Shown: positions 19,055 to 27,204 of the stretch, in pieces
How positions within the stretch are numbered: the first letter of the stretch is position 1
How the letters are laid out: each line of letters opens with the position of its first letter
NCBI RefSeq assembly: GCF_002105555.1
Contig: NZ_CP020612.1
Span: forward strand, 2,224,001-2,288,000
Reading direction: 5' to 3'
Length of the DNA stretch: 64,000 bases
Source: Paracoccus contaminans
Lineage (GTDB): Bacteria; Pseudomonadota; Alphaproteobacteria; Rhodobacterales; Rhodobacteraceae
Translations under genes and position numbers: made by a program
The notes under the pieces: model-generated
Databases searched by the model: none
Seen by the model: the letters and a program-made list of their open reading frames with translations, nothing else
Told to the model about the DNA's origin: nothing

Positions 19055-20199
19055 ATGGCCAAGCGTCCCGTCTTTCAAGAGATGTCCGCAGCGGCGCCCA
19101 TCACCGCTGCTCCGCCCGGCAGCCTGATCGACGCCGCCCCGCGCGGCGCGCGGCGCGCGATCCGCGCTTGGCTGATCGTGCTGTTCATCATGGTCGCGGC
19201 GATGATCGCGCTGGGCGGGGCCACGCGGCTGACCGGATCGGGCCTGTCGATCACCGAATGGAAGCCGGTCGTCGGCACGCTGCCCCCGCGCGATGACGCC
19301 GCCTGGCAGGCCGAATTCGCCAAATATCAGCAGATACCGCAGTTCCGCGAGGAAAACCCGACGATGGACCTTGCCGGGTTCAAGCGGATCTACTGGTGGG
19401 AATGGTCGCACCGGCTGCTGGGGCGGCTGGTCGGGCTGGTCTGGGCGCTGGGTTTCGCCGCCTTCGCGCTGACCCGCCGCATCCCCCCGGATGGACGGGG
19501 CGGCTGCTGGGAATCGGCGCGCTCGGCGGGTTGCAGGGGGCAGTCGGCTGGTGGATGGTCCATTCGGGCCTGCAGCCGGGCATGACCGCGGTCGCTTCAT
19601 ACCGGCTGGCGGTGCATCTGGGGCTGGGCTTTGCGATCCTGGGCACCATCGCCTGGCTCGCCCTGTCCCTGTCGCGCCCCGAAGCGGCCCTGCTGCGCGC
19701 CCGCCGCGCCGGAGAGCCGAAGCTTTTTTCCATGGCGACGGGCCTGATGCACCTGGCCTTCGTGCAGATCCTGCTGGGGGCGCTGGTCGCGGGGATTGAT
19801 GCGGGGCGTCAATATACGGGCTGGCCGCGCATGGGCGGGGAATGGATCCCGCAGGCGATCTGGGACGCATCGCTCGGCTGGCGCAACTTTTTCGAAAACC
19901 CCGCGACGGTGCAGTTCACCCACCGCATGGTTGCCTATGTGCTGACGGCCTTTGCACTGGTGGTCTGGGCGCGCTCGCGCCGCTCGCCCCATCCGGTGAC
20001 GCGGGGGGCCTTCACGGCGATGATCTGCGCCGTCGCCTTTCAGGTGATGCTGGGCATCGCCACCGTCATGCACGGCGCGCCCTTGCCCGAGGCGCTGAGC
20101 CATCAGCTTGGCGCGGTGCTGCTGTTCGTGCTGGTCATCCGCGCCCGCCACCATGCCCGCTATCCTTATGAAACCAGCGTCCGGGGGACCATCCGATGA
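19055..20199 (+). pseudogene. ctaA: heme A synthase (COX15/CtaA type), broken by one missing base
   Basis: CtaA oxidises the heme O methyl group to make heme A for aa3-type cytochrome oxidase. The first part (19055 to ~19485) encodes [20 protein letters not shown], a loop rich in conserved acids, and the [20 protein letters not shown] helix with a heme-ligand His. Translation then runs out of frame at the C6 run 19483-19488. The next frame resumes exactly with [20 protein letters not shown] and continues through FTHRMVAY and SHQLGAVLLF to 20199. One extra C restores a 381-residue protein of normal size and eight helices. A read error and a true lesion are both possible. The stop overlaps the M32 gene start (ATGA). 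Confidence 0.88.
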
Positions 20200-21698
20200 C
20201 CACAGCTGCAGCCGACACCGCCATGAATGCGCTGATCGCCTTTCAGCGCCAGACCGAGGCGCTGTCTGCGGTGGCCGAGCGTCTGTCTTGGGACCAGGAA
20301 ACGGTGATGCCGCGCGGCGCCGCCGAACAGCGCGCCGAGGAAATGGGGGCCATGGAATCGGTGCTGCATGAGCGGCGCACCGATCCGCGCATCGGCGAAT
20401 GGCTCGACGCCGCCGTGGCCCAGACCCCCGCCGAGGAACGCACGCTGGTGCTGGTGGCGCGCGAATTCGGCCGCGCCTCGGCGATTCCTGCCGATCTGGC
20501 GGCCGAACTGGCTCGCCAGACGAGCCTGTCGCACGGCATCTGGGCCGCGGCCCGCGCCGCCGATGCGCCGCAGGATTTCCTGCCCACGCTGCACCAGATC
20601 GTCCTGCTCAAGCAGGACGAGGCGAATGCCCTTGTCGCGGCCGGCTTCGGCGGCGGCGATCCCTATGACGCGCTGCTGGACGATTACGAACCGGGCGCCA
20701 CCCAGGCCGAGCTTGCAGCCCTGTTCGCTGCCATGCGCCCGCGCCTTGTTGCCCTGCGCGAGGATGTTCTTGGGGCCCCCGACCAGCCCCGCCCGCTGGA
20801 CAGCCGCATCGCGCAGGAAGCGCAGCTGCGCCTGGCGCGCGCCTGCGCCGCCGCCTTCGGCTATGACTGGACGCGCGGGCGCATGGATCTGGCGGTGCAT
20901 CCGTTTTCCTCGGGCCGCTGGCAGGACAGCCGCATCACCACGCGGGTGATCGAGGCCGAGCCGCTCAATTGCATCTATTCGACCATCCACGAGGTCGGCC
21001 ATTCCAGCTATGAGCTGGGCATCGATCCCGACTATGCCTTCACCCCCCTGGGCCGGGGCGTGTCGATGGGCGTGCATGAAAGCCAGTCGCGCATCTATGA
21101 AAACCAGATGGGGCGGGGGCGCGCCTTCACCGGCTGGCTGTTCCAGCGCATGCAGGACATGGCGGGCGATCTGCCCGCCCCCGACGCGGATGCCTTCTAC
21201 CGCAGCGTCAACCGAGTGACGCCCGGCCATATCCGGACCGAATCGGACGAGGTGCAATACAACCTGCACATCATGATGCGCTTCGATCTCGAACGCGATC
21301 TCATCTCGGGCAAGCTCTCCACCGATGATCTGGAGGAGGCATGGAATGCACGCTTCCTCAAGGATTTCGGCGTGGCGGTGGACCGCCCTGCAAACGGGAT
21401 GCTGCAGGATGTCCACTGGTCGGCGGGGCTGTTCGGCTATTTCCCGACCTATGCGCTGGGCAATGTCTATGCCGGCTGCCTGAACCTGGCGATGCGGGCG
21501 GCAGTGCCCGATCTCGACGAAAGCCTCGGCCGCGGCGAGGCCGCGCCGGGCGTGGAATGGCTGCGCGAGAACCTGCAGCGCCATGGCGGCCTTCATGAGC
21601 CGCGCGCCCTGATCGAGCGCGCCGCCGGCGCGCCCGTCACGCCCGAGCCGCTGCTGGACTATCTCGAGGACAAGTTCGCCGCGATCTACCGCCTCTAG
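20196..21698 (+). CDS. metallocarboxypeptidase, peptidase family M32
   Basis: A 500-residue enzyme, standard for M32 (Taq carboxypeptidase family), releasing C-terminal residues from peptides. The zinc site is HEVGH at about residue 267, followed by SSYELGI and the downstream zinc Glu in VHESQSRIYENQMGRG. The IRTESDEVQYNLHIM and GYFPTYALGNVYAG stretches are family hallmarks. The helical all-alpha fold predicts a cytoplasmic enzyme. Its ATG overlaps the ctaA stop by 4 bp, so it depends on ctaA transcription and perhaps translation. Confidence 0.96.
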   Translation: MTTAAADTAMNALIAFQRQTEALSAVAERLSWDQETVMPRGAAEQRAEEMGAMESVLHERRTDPRIGEWLDAAVAQTPAEERTLVLVAREFGRASAIPADLAAELARQTSLSHGIWAAARAADAPQDFLPTLHQIVLLKQDEANALVAAGFGGGDPYDALLDDYEPGATQAELAALFAAMRPRLVALREDVLGAPDQPRPLDSRIAQEAQLRLARACAAAFGYDWTRGRMDLAVHPFSSGRWQDSRITTRVIEAEPLNCIYSTIHEVGHSSYELGIDPDYAFTPLGRGVSMGVHESQSRIYENQMGRGRAFTGWLFQRMQDMAGDLPAPDADAFYRSVNRVTPGHIRTESDEVQYNLHIMMRFDLERDLISGKLSTDDLEEAWNARFLKDFGVAVDRPANGMLQDVHWSAGLFGYFPTYALGNVYAGCLNLAMRAAVPDLDESLGRGEAAPGVEWLRENLQRHGGLHEPRALIERAAGAPVTPEPLLDYLEDKFAAIYRL

Positions 21699-21711
21699 GC
21701 GCCCGCGCCCC

Positions 21712-22365
21712 TCACAGCCCCAGTTCGGCCATGATCCGGTCGGCCTCGGCGCCGCAGGGTGCCAAGGCCGAACGATCCTCGCCGGGAAAGAAGCGTGCGC
21801 GTAGGGCGGTCGCCATCGGCCGGGGCGCGGCGATGTGGATGCGCGGCCCGATGCGGGCATTTTCGGCCTGCCAGCTGCGCGCAAAGGCGATCTGCGCCGC
21901 CTTGGTCGCGCCATAGGCGCCGAAGAACGGCTGGCCGGCCCGCGGATCGTCAAGGAACAGCGCCGCGCCCTGGCGGGCGCGCAGCAGCGGCTCGATCAGC
22001 ACCGAAAGACCGTGGGTGGCCGCAATATTGACGGCGATGCTGCGTTCCATGTCCTTGGGATCGACATGGGGGGGCGGCGACAGGGGCGCGGCATGGATCG
22101 CGGCATGAACCCACAGGTCGCAGCCGCCCCAGCGGTCGAACACGGCACGGGTCAGCTGGATCATCGCCTCGGGGCTGGCGACATCCATGGGCGCCAGCGT
22201 CGCCTCGCCCCCGCTGGCACGGATTCGGTCGTCCAGCTCCTCAAGGCCGCCCACGGTGCGGGCCACGGCGACGATGTGATGGCCGCGCCCGGCCAAGCGT
22301 TCGGCAATGGCGCTGCCCAGCCCGCGCGAGGCCCCGGTGACAATGGCAAGCTTGTGGTCGGTCAT
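21712..22365 (-). CDS. short-chain dehydrogenase/reductase (SDR)
   Basis: A 217-residue Rossmann oxidoreductase. The cofactor loop is VTGASRGLGSAIAE at residues ~8-21; VAVNIAATHG resembles the NxxA region. The catalytic Tyr-Lys pair is in YGATK. The usual catalytic Ser about 13 residues before the Tyr is not found: the stretch reads FLDDPRAGQPFFGAY. Catalysis may differ or the protein may be a non-enzymatic SDR. The start MTDHKLAIVTGAS is the natural one. It is convergent with the M32 gene (13 bp between stops). Confidence 0.87.
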   Translation of the reverse strand: MTDHKLAIVTGASRGLGSAIAERLAGRGHHIVAVARTVGGLEELDDRIRASGGEATLAPMDVASPEAMIQLTRAVFDRWGGCDLWVHAAIHAAPLSPPPHVDPKDMERSIAVNIAATHGLSVLIEPLLRARQGAALFLDDPRAGQPFFGAYGATKAAQIAFARSWQAENARIGPRIHIAAPRPMATALRARFFPGEDRSALAPCGAEADRIMAELGL

Positions 22366-22476
22366 GGCTGTCCCCCGTCCTTCAGGCGGGATTGCCACTG
22401 CCGCCGCGGGCGCGCAAGGCCGCATCGCGGCCCGGCCGCCAGGGGGCCTTGCCCCCGCGCGTTCCGCGCCCCCCCA

Positions 22477-22536
22477 GGATATTTCAGTGCAGAAGAATTC
22501 ACGCCCTGAGGGTCTTTCTTCTGCACCCAAATATCC
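22477..22536. repeat. 60-bp imperfect palindrome, terminator- or REP-like
   Basis: GGATATTTCAGTGCAGAAGAA (22477-22497) is mirrored by TTCTTCTGCACCCAAATATCC (22516-22536). There are two mismatch positions in the middle, and the apical segment contains a second short stem, CCCTGAGGG. It lies 92 bp past the stop of the leftward glutamine synthetase-like gene and before the leftward SDR. It could terminate the first gene or be a dispersed intergenic palindrome. Confidence 0.6.
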
Positions 22537-22628
22537 CACGGGGGTCCGGGGGTGTGAAACCCCTGGTCACGGCGGCGAAGCAAGGCGGGCGCTCGCCGGG
22601 GCACCCCTGCGCGCGCCAGCTCTGCGCC

Positions 22629-23984
22629 TCAGACGTTCAGCAGCAGGTGTTCGCGTTCCCAGGGGCTGATGACCTGAAGGAATTCCTTGTACTCGTTGCG
22701 CTTGACGGATTCGTAAACGGCCACGAACTCGGTCCCCAGCACATCGCGCATCGCCTCGCTGGCGGCCATTTCGTCCAAGGCGTCGCCCAGATTGGTGGGC
22801 AGCTCGTCATCGGACATATAAGCATCGCCCAGGCATTCGGCGCGCGGCATCTGGCCCTGGACAAGCCCCAGATAACCCGTCGCCAGCGATGCCGCGAGGC
22901 CGAGATAGGGGTTGCAATCCATGCCCGCCAGACGGTTTTCCACGCGCCGCGCCTCGGGGCCGGAAATCGGCACCCGCAGGCCCGTGGTGCGGTTGTCGCG
23001 CCCCCATTCGAGGTTGATGGGCGCGGCAAAGTCGGGGACATAGCGGCGATAGCTGTTCACATAGGGCGCCAGCAGGGCGACGGCGGCGGGCAGGTGGGTC
23101 TGCATCCCGGCGATGAAATGCAGGAAGGCCGGCGTCTCGCGCCCCTCGTCGTCCGAGAACAGGTTGCGCCCCGTCGCGGCGTCCACCACCGAATGGTGGA
23201 TATGCATGGCGCTGCCCGGCTCGCCCTCGATCGGCTTGGCCATGAATGTGGCGAAACAGTCATGGCGCAGCGCCGCCTCGCGGATCAGGCGCTTGAAGAA
23301 GAAGATCTCGTCCGCCAGCCGCACCGGGTCGCCATGCGCCAGGTTGATCTCGACCTGGCCCGCGCCGCCTTCCTGCAGGATGCCGTCGATCTCGAAGCCC
23401 TGCGCCTCGGCGAAGTCGTAGATATCGTCGATGACCTTGCCGTATTCGTCCACCGCCGACAGCGAATAGGCCTGCTTGGCGGCGGCGCGGCGGCCCGATC
23501 GGCCCATGGGGGGCTGGATCGGCTGGTTGGGATCGATGTTGCGGGCGACGAGGAAGAATTCCATCTCGGGCGCCACGATCGGGCGCCAGCCGCGCTCGGC
23601 GTAAAGCGACACGACCCGCCTGAGGACATTGCGCGGCGCGGCCGCGACCGGATTGCCCTGCTGGTCGAAGGCGTCGTGGATGACCTGCAGCGTCACATCC
23701 GCCGTCCAGGGCGCCGCCGTCGCCGTCGAGAAATCGGGCACCAGGATCATGTCCGGTTCGGTGAAGGCGCCCGAGGGATTGTCGGCCCATTCCCCGGTGA
23801 TCGTCTGCAGGAAGATCGAGTTGGGCAGGAAAAAGCTTTCCTGCCGCGCGAACTTGGAGGCGGGCATCGCCTTGCCGCGGGCGACGCCCGCGATGTCGGA
23901 CACGATGCACTCGACCTCGTCGAGCCTGCGCCCCTCGACATAGTCGCGGGCGGCCTGGGGCAGGCGGGTCAGCCAGTCGGACAT
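22629..23984 (-). CDS. glutamine synthetase family protein (PuuA-like glutamate-amine ligase)
   Basis: A 451-residue glutamine-synthetase fold. The metal/ATP residues are seen in APEMEFFLVAR, EGGAGQVEINLAHGDP, MHIHHSVVD and the NRTTGLRVP arginine loop. The N-terminal VECIVSDIAGVARGK is typical of the GlnT/PuuA branch, which ligates glutamate to polyamines or other amines rather than ammonia. The neighbouring class I amidotransferase (PuuD-like position) supports a gamma-glutamyl amine route, by inference. Its ATG lies inside the 3' end of the PaiB-like gene (16-bp overlap). Confidence 0.9.
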   Translation of the reverse strand: MSDWLTRLPQAARDYVEGRRLDEVECIVSDIAGVARGKAMPASKFARQESFFLPNSIFLQTITGEWADNPSGAFTEPDMILVPDFSTATAAPWTADVTLQVIHDAFDQQGNPVAAAPRNVLRRVVSLYAERGWRPIVAPEMEFFLVARNIDPNQPIQPPMGRSGRRAAAKQAYSLSAVDEYGKVIDDIYDFAEAQGFEIDGILQEGGAGQVEINLAHGDPVRLADEIFFFKRLIREAALRHDCFATFMAKPIEGEPGSAMHIHHSVVDAATGRNLFSDDEGRETPAFLHFIAGMQTHLPAAVALLAPYVNSYRRYVPDFAAPINLEWGRDNRTTGLRVPISGPEARRVENRLAGMDCNPYLGLAASLATGYLGLVQGQMPRAECLGDAYMSDDELPTNLGDALDEMAASEAMRDVLGTEFVAVYESVKRNEYKEFLQVISPWEREHLLLNV

Positions 23985-24640
23985 GGGATCTTTCTGCCGG
24001 ACGGGCCGGCTTTCCATTCGGGTTGCTCGGGGGCGGGGACATGTGCGGCCAGCGGGTTCTCCGCGGCGGCAAGCGCCGCGATCACGCCCAGCCGGTCGGC
24101 CTCGGATCGGTTCTGGCTGGCCTTCCACTTGGCCGTGATGCGCGCCAGCGGCAGTTCCAGCCCCACGATCCCGCGCAGCTGCGCCGCCACGAAGGCGCCG
24201 GGCGCGTCCGATACCGCCCAGGGCGCCGGCATCGCCCCCTCGTGCCGGTCCGTCAGGGCGCCGACCTGCCCCCTCAGCCATGCGGGGTCGTCGATGACCC
24301 AGGGCACCGCCCGGACCTGCAGGACAAGATAGTTCCAGGTCGGCACCACCCGGCCATGGTCCCGCTTGGACGCATGCCAGGACGGAGAGATGCAGCTCTG
24401 CGGGCCCTGAAAGACCGCCAGAACCTCACGCCCCTCTGCCTCGGCCGCGCGCAACTGTTCGACCTGCGGATTGGCCAGGGCAAGATGCGCCTGCAGCACC
24501 CTGCCGGCGCGGATCATCGGGACGGGATCGGCCAGCGGCCCGTCCGGTCCGGCTGTCACCAGCAGGGCCAGCGGGCAGGCATCGATCAGCGCCTCGTGAG
24601 CCTCTGGCCGGTCCTCGCGGAAGGCGGGCGGGACATACAT
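23969..24640 (-). CDS. PaiB-like FMN-binding negative transcriptional regulator family protein
   Basis: A 223-residue split-barrel flavin-binding-like protein. The family start MYVPPAFREDRPE, the VPTWNYLVLQV motif and the C-terminal ITAKWKASQNRSEADRLGV motif are all conserved in the PaiB/FMN_bind_2 family. Bacillus PaiB represses sporulation and protease genes; in proteobacteria the role is undefined. The gene lies in a three-gene leftward unit: its ATG overlaps the stop of the upstream amidotransferase by one base (TGATG), and its end overlaps the glutamine synthetase-like start. Confidence 0.9.
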   Translation of the reverse strand: MYVPPAFREDRPEAHEALIDACPLALLVTAGPDGPLADPVPMIRAGRVLQAHLALANPQVEQLRAAEAEGREVLAVFQGPQSCISPSWHASKRDHGRVVPTWNYLVLQVRAVPWVIDDPAWLRGQVGALTDRHEGAMPAPWAVSDAPGAFVAAQLRGIVGLELPLARITAKWKASQNRSEADRLGVIAALAAAENPLAAHVPAPEQPEWKAGPSGRKIPCPTG

Positions 24641-25350
24641 CAGGCGGCGCCTTCGGGGCTGGCGGCGGCAGGCATGCCGGCGCGGGGCTGGCGGAAGAAC
24701 GCCTCGATCCGGTCGGCCAGGCTGTCGGGGCGGGCCGATCCGCGCTGTTGCCTGGCGCCCTCGATCAGGGCCTGGGGCACGGCGCTGCCGCGATGTTCGA
24801 TCAGCCCGTCGATGAAGGCGTCGGAAAATTCGGGGTGGGCCTGCACGGTGAAGGCGCGATCCCCATAGATCAGCGCCGCATTGCTGCAAAAGGCGTTGGC
24901 GCCGACGACCTCTGCCCCCGGCGGCAAGCCCACGACCTGATCCTGATGCCAGGCATTCAGCGTCACAGCCTGGCCGGAAAAGTCGTATTCCTGCGGCCCG
25001 ACCGCCCATCCGCCGGCAAACCGCTCGACCCGCCCGCCAAGCGCCTGTGCAACGATCTGGTGGCCAAAGCAGATGCCGACGATCGGCACCCCCGCGTCAT
25101 GGGCACGGCGGATGAAATCGGTCAGCGGCGGGATGAAGGCGTGATCCTCATAGACGCCGTGGCGCGATCCGGTGATCAGCCAACCGTCGGCGTCATGCAC
25201 ATCGCCCGGAAACACCATCGATTCGACGTGATAGCTGTCGAAGTCGAACTCGCGATTGGCCAGCAGGCGCCGGAACATGTCATCGTAATCGCCATGTTCA
25301 GCCCGCAGCGCCTCGGGCGACTGGCCGCATTTGAGGATGCCGATCCGCAT
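24640..25350 (-). CDS. class I glutamine amidotransferase-like protein
   Basis: A 236-residue triad amidotransferase domain. The nucleophile is Cys94 in VGICFGHQ, and the His/Glu pair is in QAHPEFS. The upstream oxyanion-type GWLITGSRHGVYED is also family-like. In this context (PuuA-like ligase, amine-related genes) it may hydrolyse gamma-glutamyl amines or supply ammonia, but this is inference. The start MRIGILKCGQ follows the family; the frame stays open through the antisense aminotransferase and the tRNA-Ser, which is chance. Confidence 0.88.
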   Translation of the reverse strand: MRIGILKCGQSPEALRAEHGDYDDMFRRLLANREFDFDSYHVESMVFPGDVHDADGWLITGSRHGVYEDHAFIPPLTDFIRRAHDAGVPIVGICFGHQIVAQALGGRVERFAGGWAVGPQEYDFSGQAVTLNAWHQDQVVGLPPGAEVVGANAFCSNAALIYGDRAFTVQAHPEFSDAFIDGLIEHRGSAVPQALIEGARQQRGSARPDSLADRIEAFFRQPRAGMPAAASPEGAA

Positions 25351-25512
25351 CGTTTGTCCCTGGTTGCCCCGTCGGCCCGCAAGGTAGGCGCGCGGGCCGC
25401 GCCCCTGCAAGGGGGAACCGCCGCGGGCGCGGCGATCGGGGCAACGGTCCTGCTGGCGATAAGCGGCCGGGACGGCTAAGGATAGGCAAGATCGGCAGAA
25501 AGGAAAAAGTCG

Positions 25513-26652
25513 ATGCAAGGATTGCGCCCTGACGGACACAGCCTGGTGGACCCGGACGGCCTGATGGAGTTCTCGGTCGTCTTCACCGACCGCAGCCTCA
25601 ACCACATGTCGCAGACGTTCCAGGGCGTGATGCGCGACATCTCGCACATCGCCTGCGAGGTCTATGGCGCAAGGGCGATGGCGATCGTCCCCGGCGGCGG
25701 CACCTTTGCAATGGAGGCGGTCGCCCGCCAGTTCGCCCGCGACGCCGACGCCCTGATCGTCCGCAACGGCTGGTTCAGCTTTCGCTGGACCCAGATCCGC
25801 GACACGGCCCAGTTCGACGGAGAGGCCGGGGTCGAGATGGCCCGCCCCGCCGGCAACCAGGCCCAGCCTGCCTATGCGCCCCCGCCGATCGCGGATGTGG
25901 TCGCCGAGATTCGCGCGGCGCGGCCCGCCATCGTCTTTGCCCCCCATGTCGAAACCTCGGCCGGGCTGATCCTGCCCGATGATTATATCCGCGCGCTGGC
26001 GGATGCCGCCCATGAGGTGGGCGCGCTGCTGGTGCTTGACTGCATCGCCTCGGGGGCGGTCTGGGTGGACATGGGCGAGACGGGCGTGGACGTGCTGATC
26101 TCGGCCCCGCAGAAGGGGTGGAGCGCGCCGCCGGCGGCCGGGATGGTGATGTTCTCGGATCGCGGGCTGGAACGGCTCGAGGCGACTGCATCGGACAGCT
26201 TCGCGCTTGACCTGAAGAAATGGCGGGCGATCATGAAGGCGTATGAGGATGGCGGGCATGCCTATCACGCCACCCTGCCGACTGATGCGCTGCTGGTGCT
26301 GCGCGATGCCATGGTCGAGACGCGCGAGATGGGCTTTGAGGCGGCCAAGACGGCGCAGTGGGAGCTGGGCCGAAGGGTGCGGGCCGAACTGGCCGGGCGC
26401 GGCTTTCGGTCGGTCGCTGCCGATGGCTTTGCCGCGCCGGGCGTCGTCGTCAGCTATACCGACGATCCCGAGATCCAGAGCGGGCGCAAGTTCGCGCAGG
26501 CCGGAATGCAGATTGCCTCGGGCGTTCCGCTGCAGATCGGCGAGGGCCCGGATTTCCGCACCTTCCGGCTGGGGCTGTTCGGTCTGGACAAGCTGAGGGA
26601 CGTGGACGGCACTGTGGCGCGTCTCTCCGGGGTGCTGGACCGGCTGGCCTGA
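25513..26652 (+). CDS. class V PLP-dependent aminotransferase
   Basis: A 379-residue fold type I aminotransferase of the alanine-glyoxylate/serine-pyruvate group. The Schiff-base lysine is Lys201 in ISAPQKGWSAPP, and the PLP-binding Asp is in LLVLDCIASGAV. Glycine-rich VPGGGTFAMEA binds cofactor phosphate. An AAGGAAAAA site precedes the ATG. It is divergent from the amidotransferase operon (162-bp gap that must hold both promoters) and may form a functional cluster with it, for example in amine/amino-acid nitrogen turnover. Confidence 0.9.
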   Translation: MQGLRPDGHSLVDPDGLMEFSVVFTDRSLNHMSQTFQGVMRDISHIACEVYGARAMAIVPGGGTFAMEAVARQFARDADALIVRNGWFSFRWTQIRDTAQFDGEAGVEMARPAGNQAQPAYAPPPIADVVAEIRAARPAIVFAPHVETSAGLILPDDYIRALADAAHEVGALLVLDCIASGAVWVDMGETGVDVLISAPQKGWSAPPAAGMVMFSDRGLERLEATASDSFALDLKKWRAIMKAYEDGGHAYHATLPTDALLVLRDAMVETREMGFEAAKTAQWELGRRVRAELAGRGFRSVAADGFAAPGVVVSYTDDPEIQSGRKFAQAGMQIASGVPLQIGEGPDFRTFRLGLFGLDKLRDVDGTVARLSGVLDRLA

Positions 26653-26695
26653 TGGCTTGAACCCGGCCTCGGCGCGGGTTAGGCAACTCCACTGC

Positions 26696-26785
26696 GGAGG
26701 CGTGGCAGAGTGGTTTAATGCACCGGTCTTGAAAACCGACGTGGGGGCAACTCCACCGTGGGTTCGAATCCCACCGCCTCCGCCA
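26696..26785 (+). tRNA. tRNA-Ser (anticodon UGA)
   Basis: A 90-nt class II tRNA. The acceptor stem GGAGGCG pairs with CGCCTCC; the anticodon loop is CTTGAAA with TGA; there is a long variable arm (CGTGGGGGCAACTCCACCG) and the T-arm GGGTTCGAATCCCAC. CCA is encoded (26783-26785). TGA reads UCA serine codons. It marks the last clear chromosomal feature before the phage-like region and is a candidate attachment-site neighbour, although the visible integrase is a serine recombinase. Confidence 0.97.
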
Positions 26786-27204
26786 TCATCCCTGTTGCGA
26801 ACACGGACAGGCGCCCATCGTGGTGCGGAAATAGTCGTGTTTTCAAAGGGCTTTGCCTCCCCCATGCGAACCTCCGAGACTGCACGCAAGGCCCGTTCCG
26901 GGCTCTGAATGGCGCTCCGTCTCTGTTCGGGCGAACCTCGTCGAATTCGGTTCGGTCGGATTTTTCCTCGTCATTCCAATGCCCTGAGTTTCAACTCCGC
27001 CAAAACTTCGGCCCCCGTGTCCATTCCCTTCGAGGGGAACAGAGCCGCAACACGCGAGAGGCGCAGCCGCTGGGTGCGCTGGCAGAATGGCGCGTAGCGG
27101 TGGCTGTGGTTGACGGGGATCGGTTTCCGGCGAGCTTTGCCGCATGGGCTGCCGGCCGTGCTCCTCAGCAAGGCTCCGGCTCACCTATGTTCAGACCACT
27201 CTCG
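26786..27204. other. 419-bp junction region without a supported gene
   Basis: This lies between tRNA-Ser and the first leftward accessory gene. Short open frames on both strands lack ribosome sites and recognisable motifs. Composition is less GC-biased than the chromosome to the left. I see no copy of the tRNA 3' end elsewhere in the window and cannot place an attL core. It may hold a chromosome-prophage boundary or remnants of an older island. Confidence 0.5.

Noticed and set aside
20166..21953. 595-codon minus-strand frame across the M32 peptidase
   Set aside because: Shadow frame; the M32 gene has its zinc motifs and normal length.
25351..26889. Upstream extension of the amidotransferase frame across the aminotransferase and tRNA-Ser
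   Set aside because: It would run through a tRNA and an opposite-strand gene; the family start is at 25350.
26786..27204. A tmRNA or other structured RNA next to tRNA-Ser
   Set aside because: No tag-peptide frame, no second acceptor half and no recognisable RNA family features.
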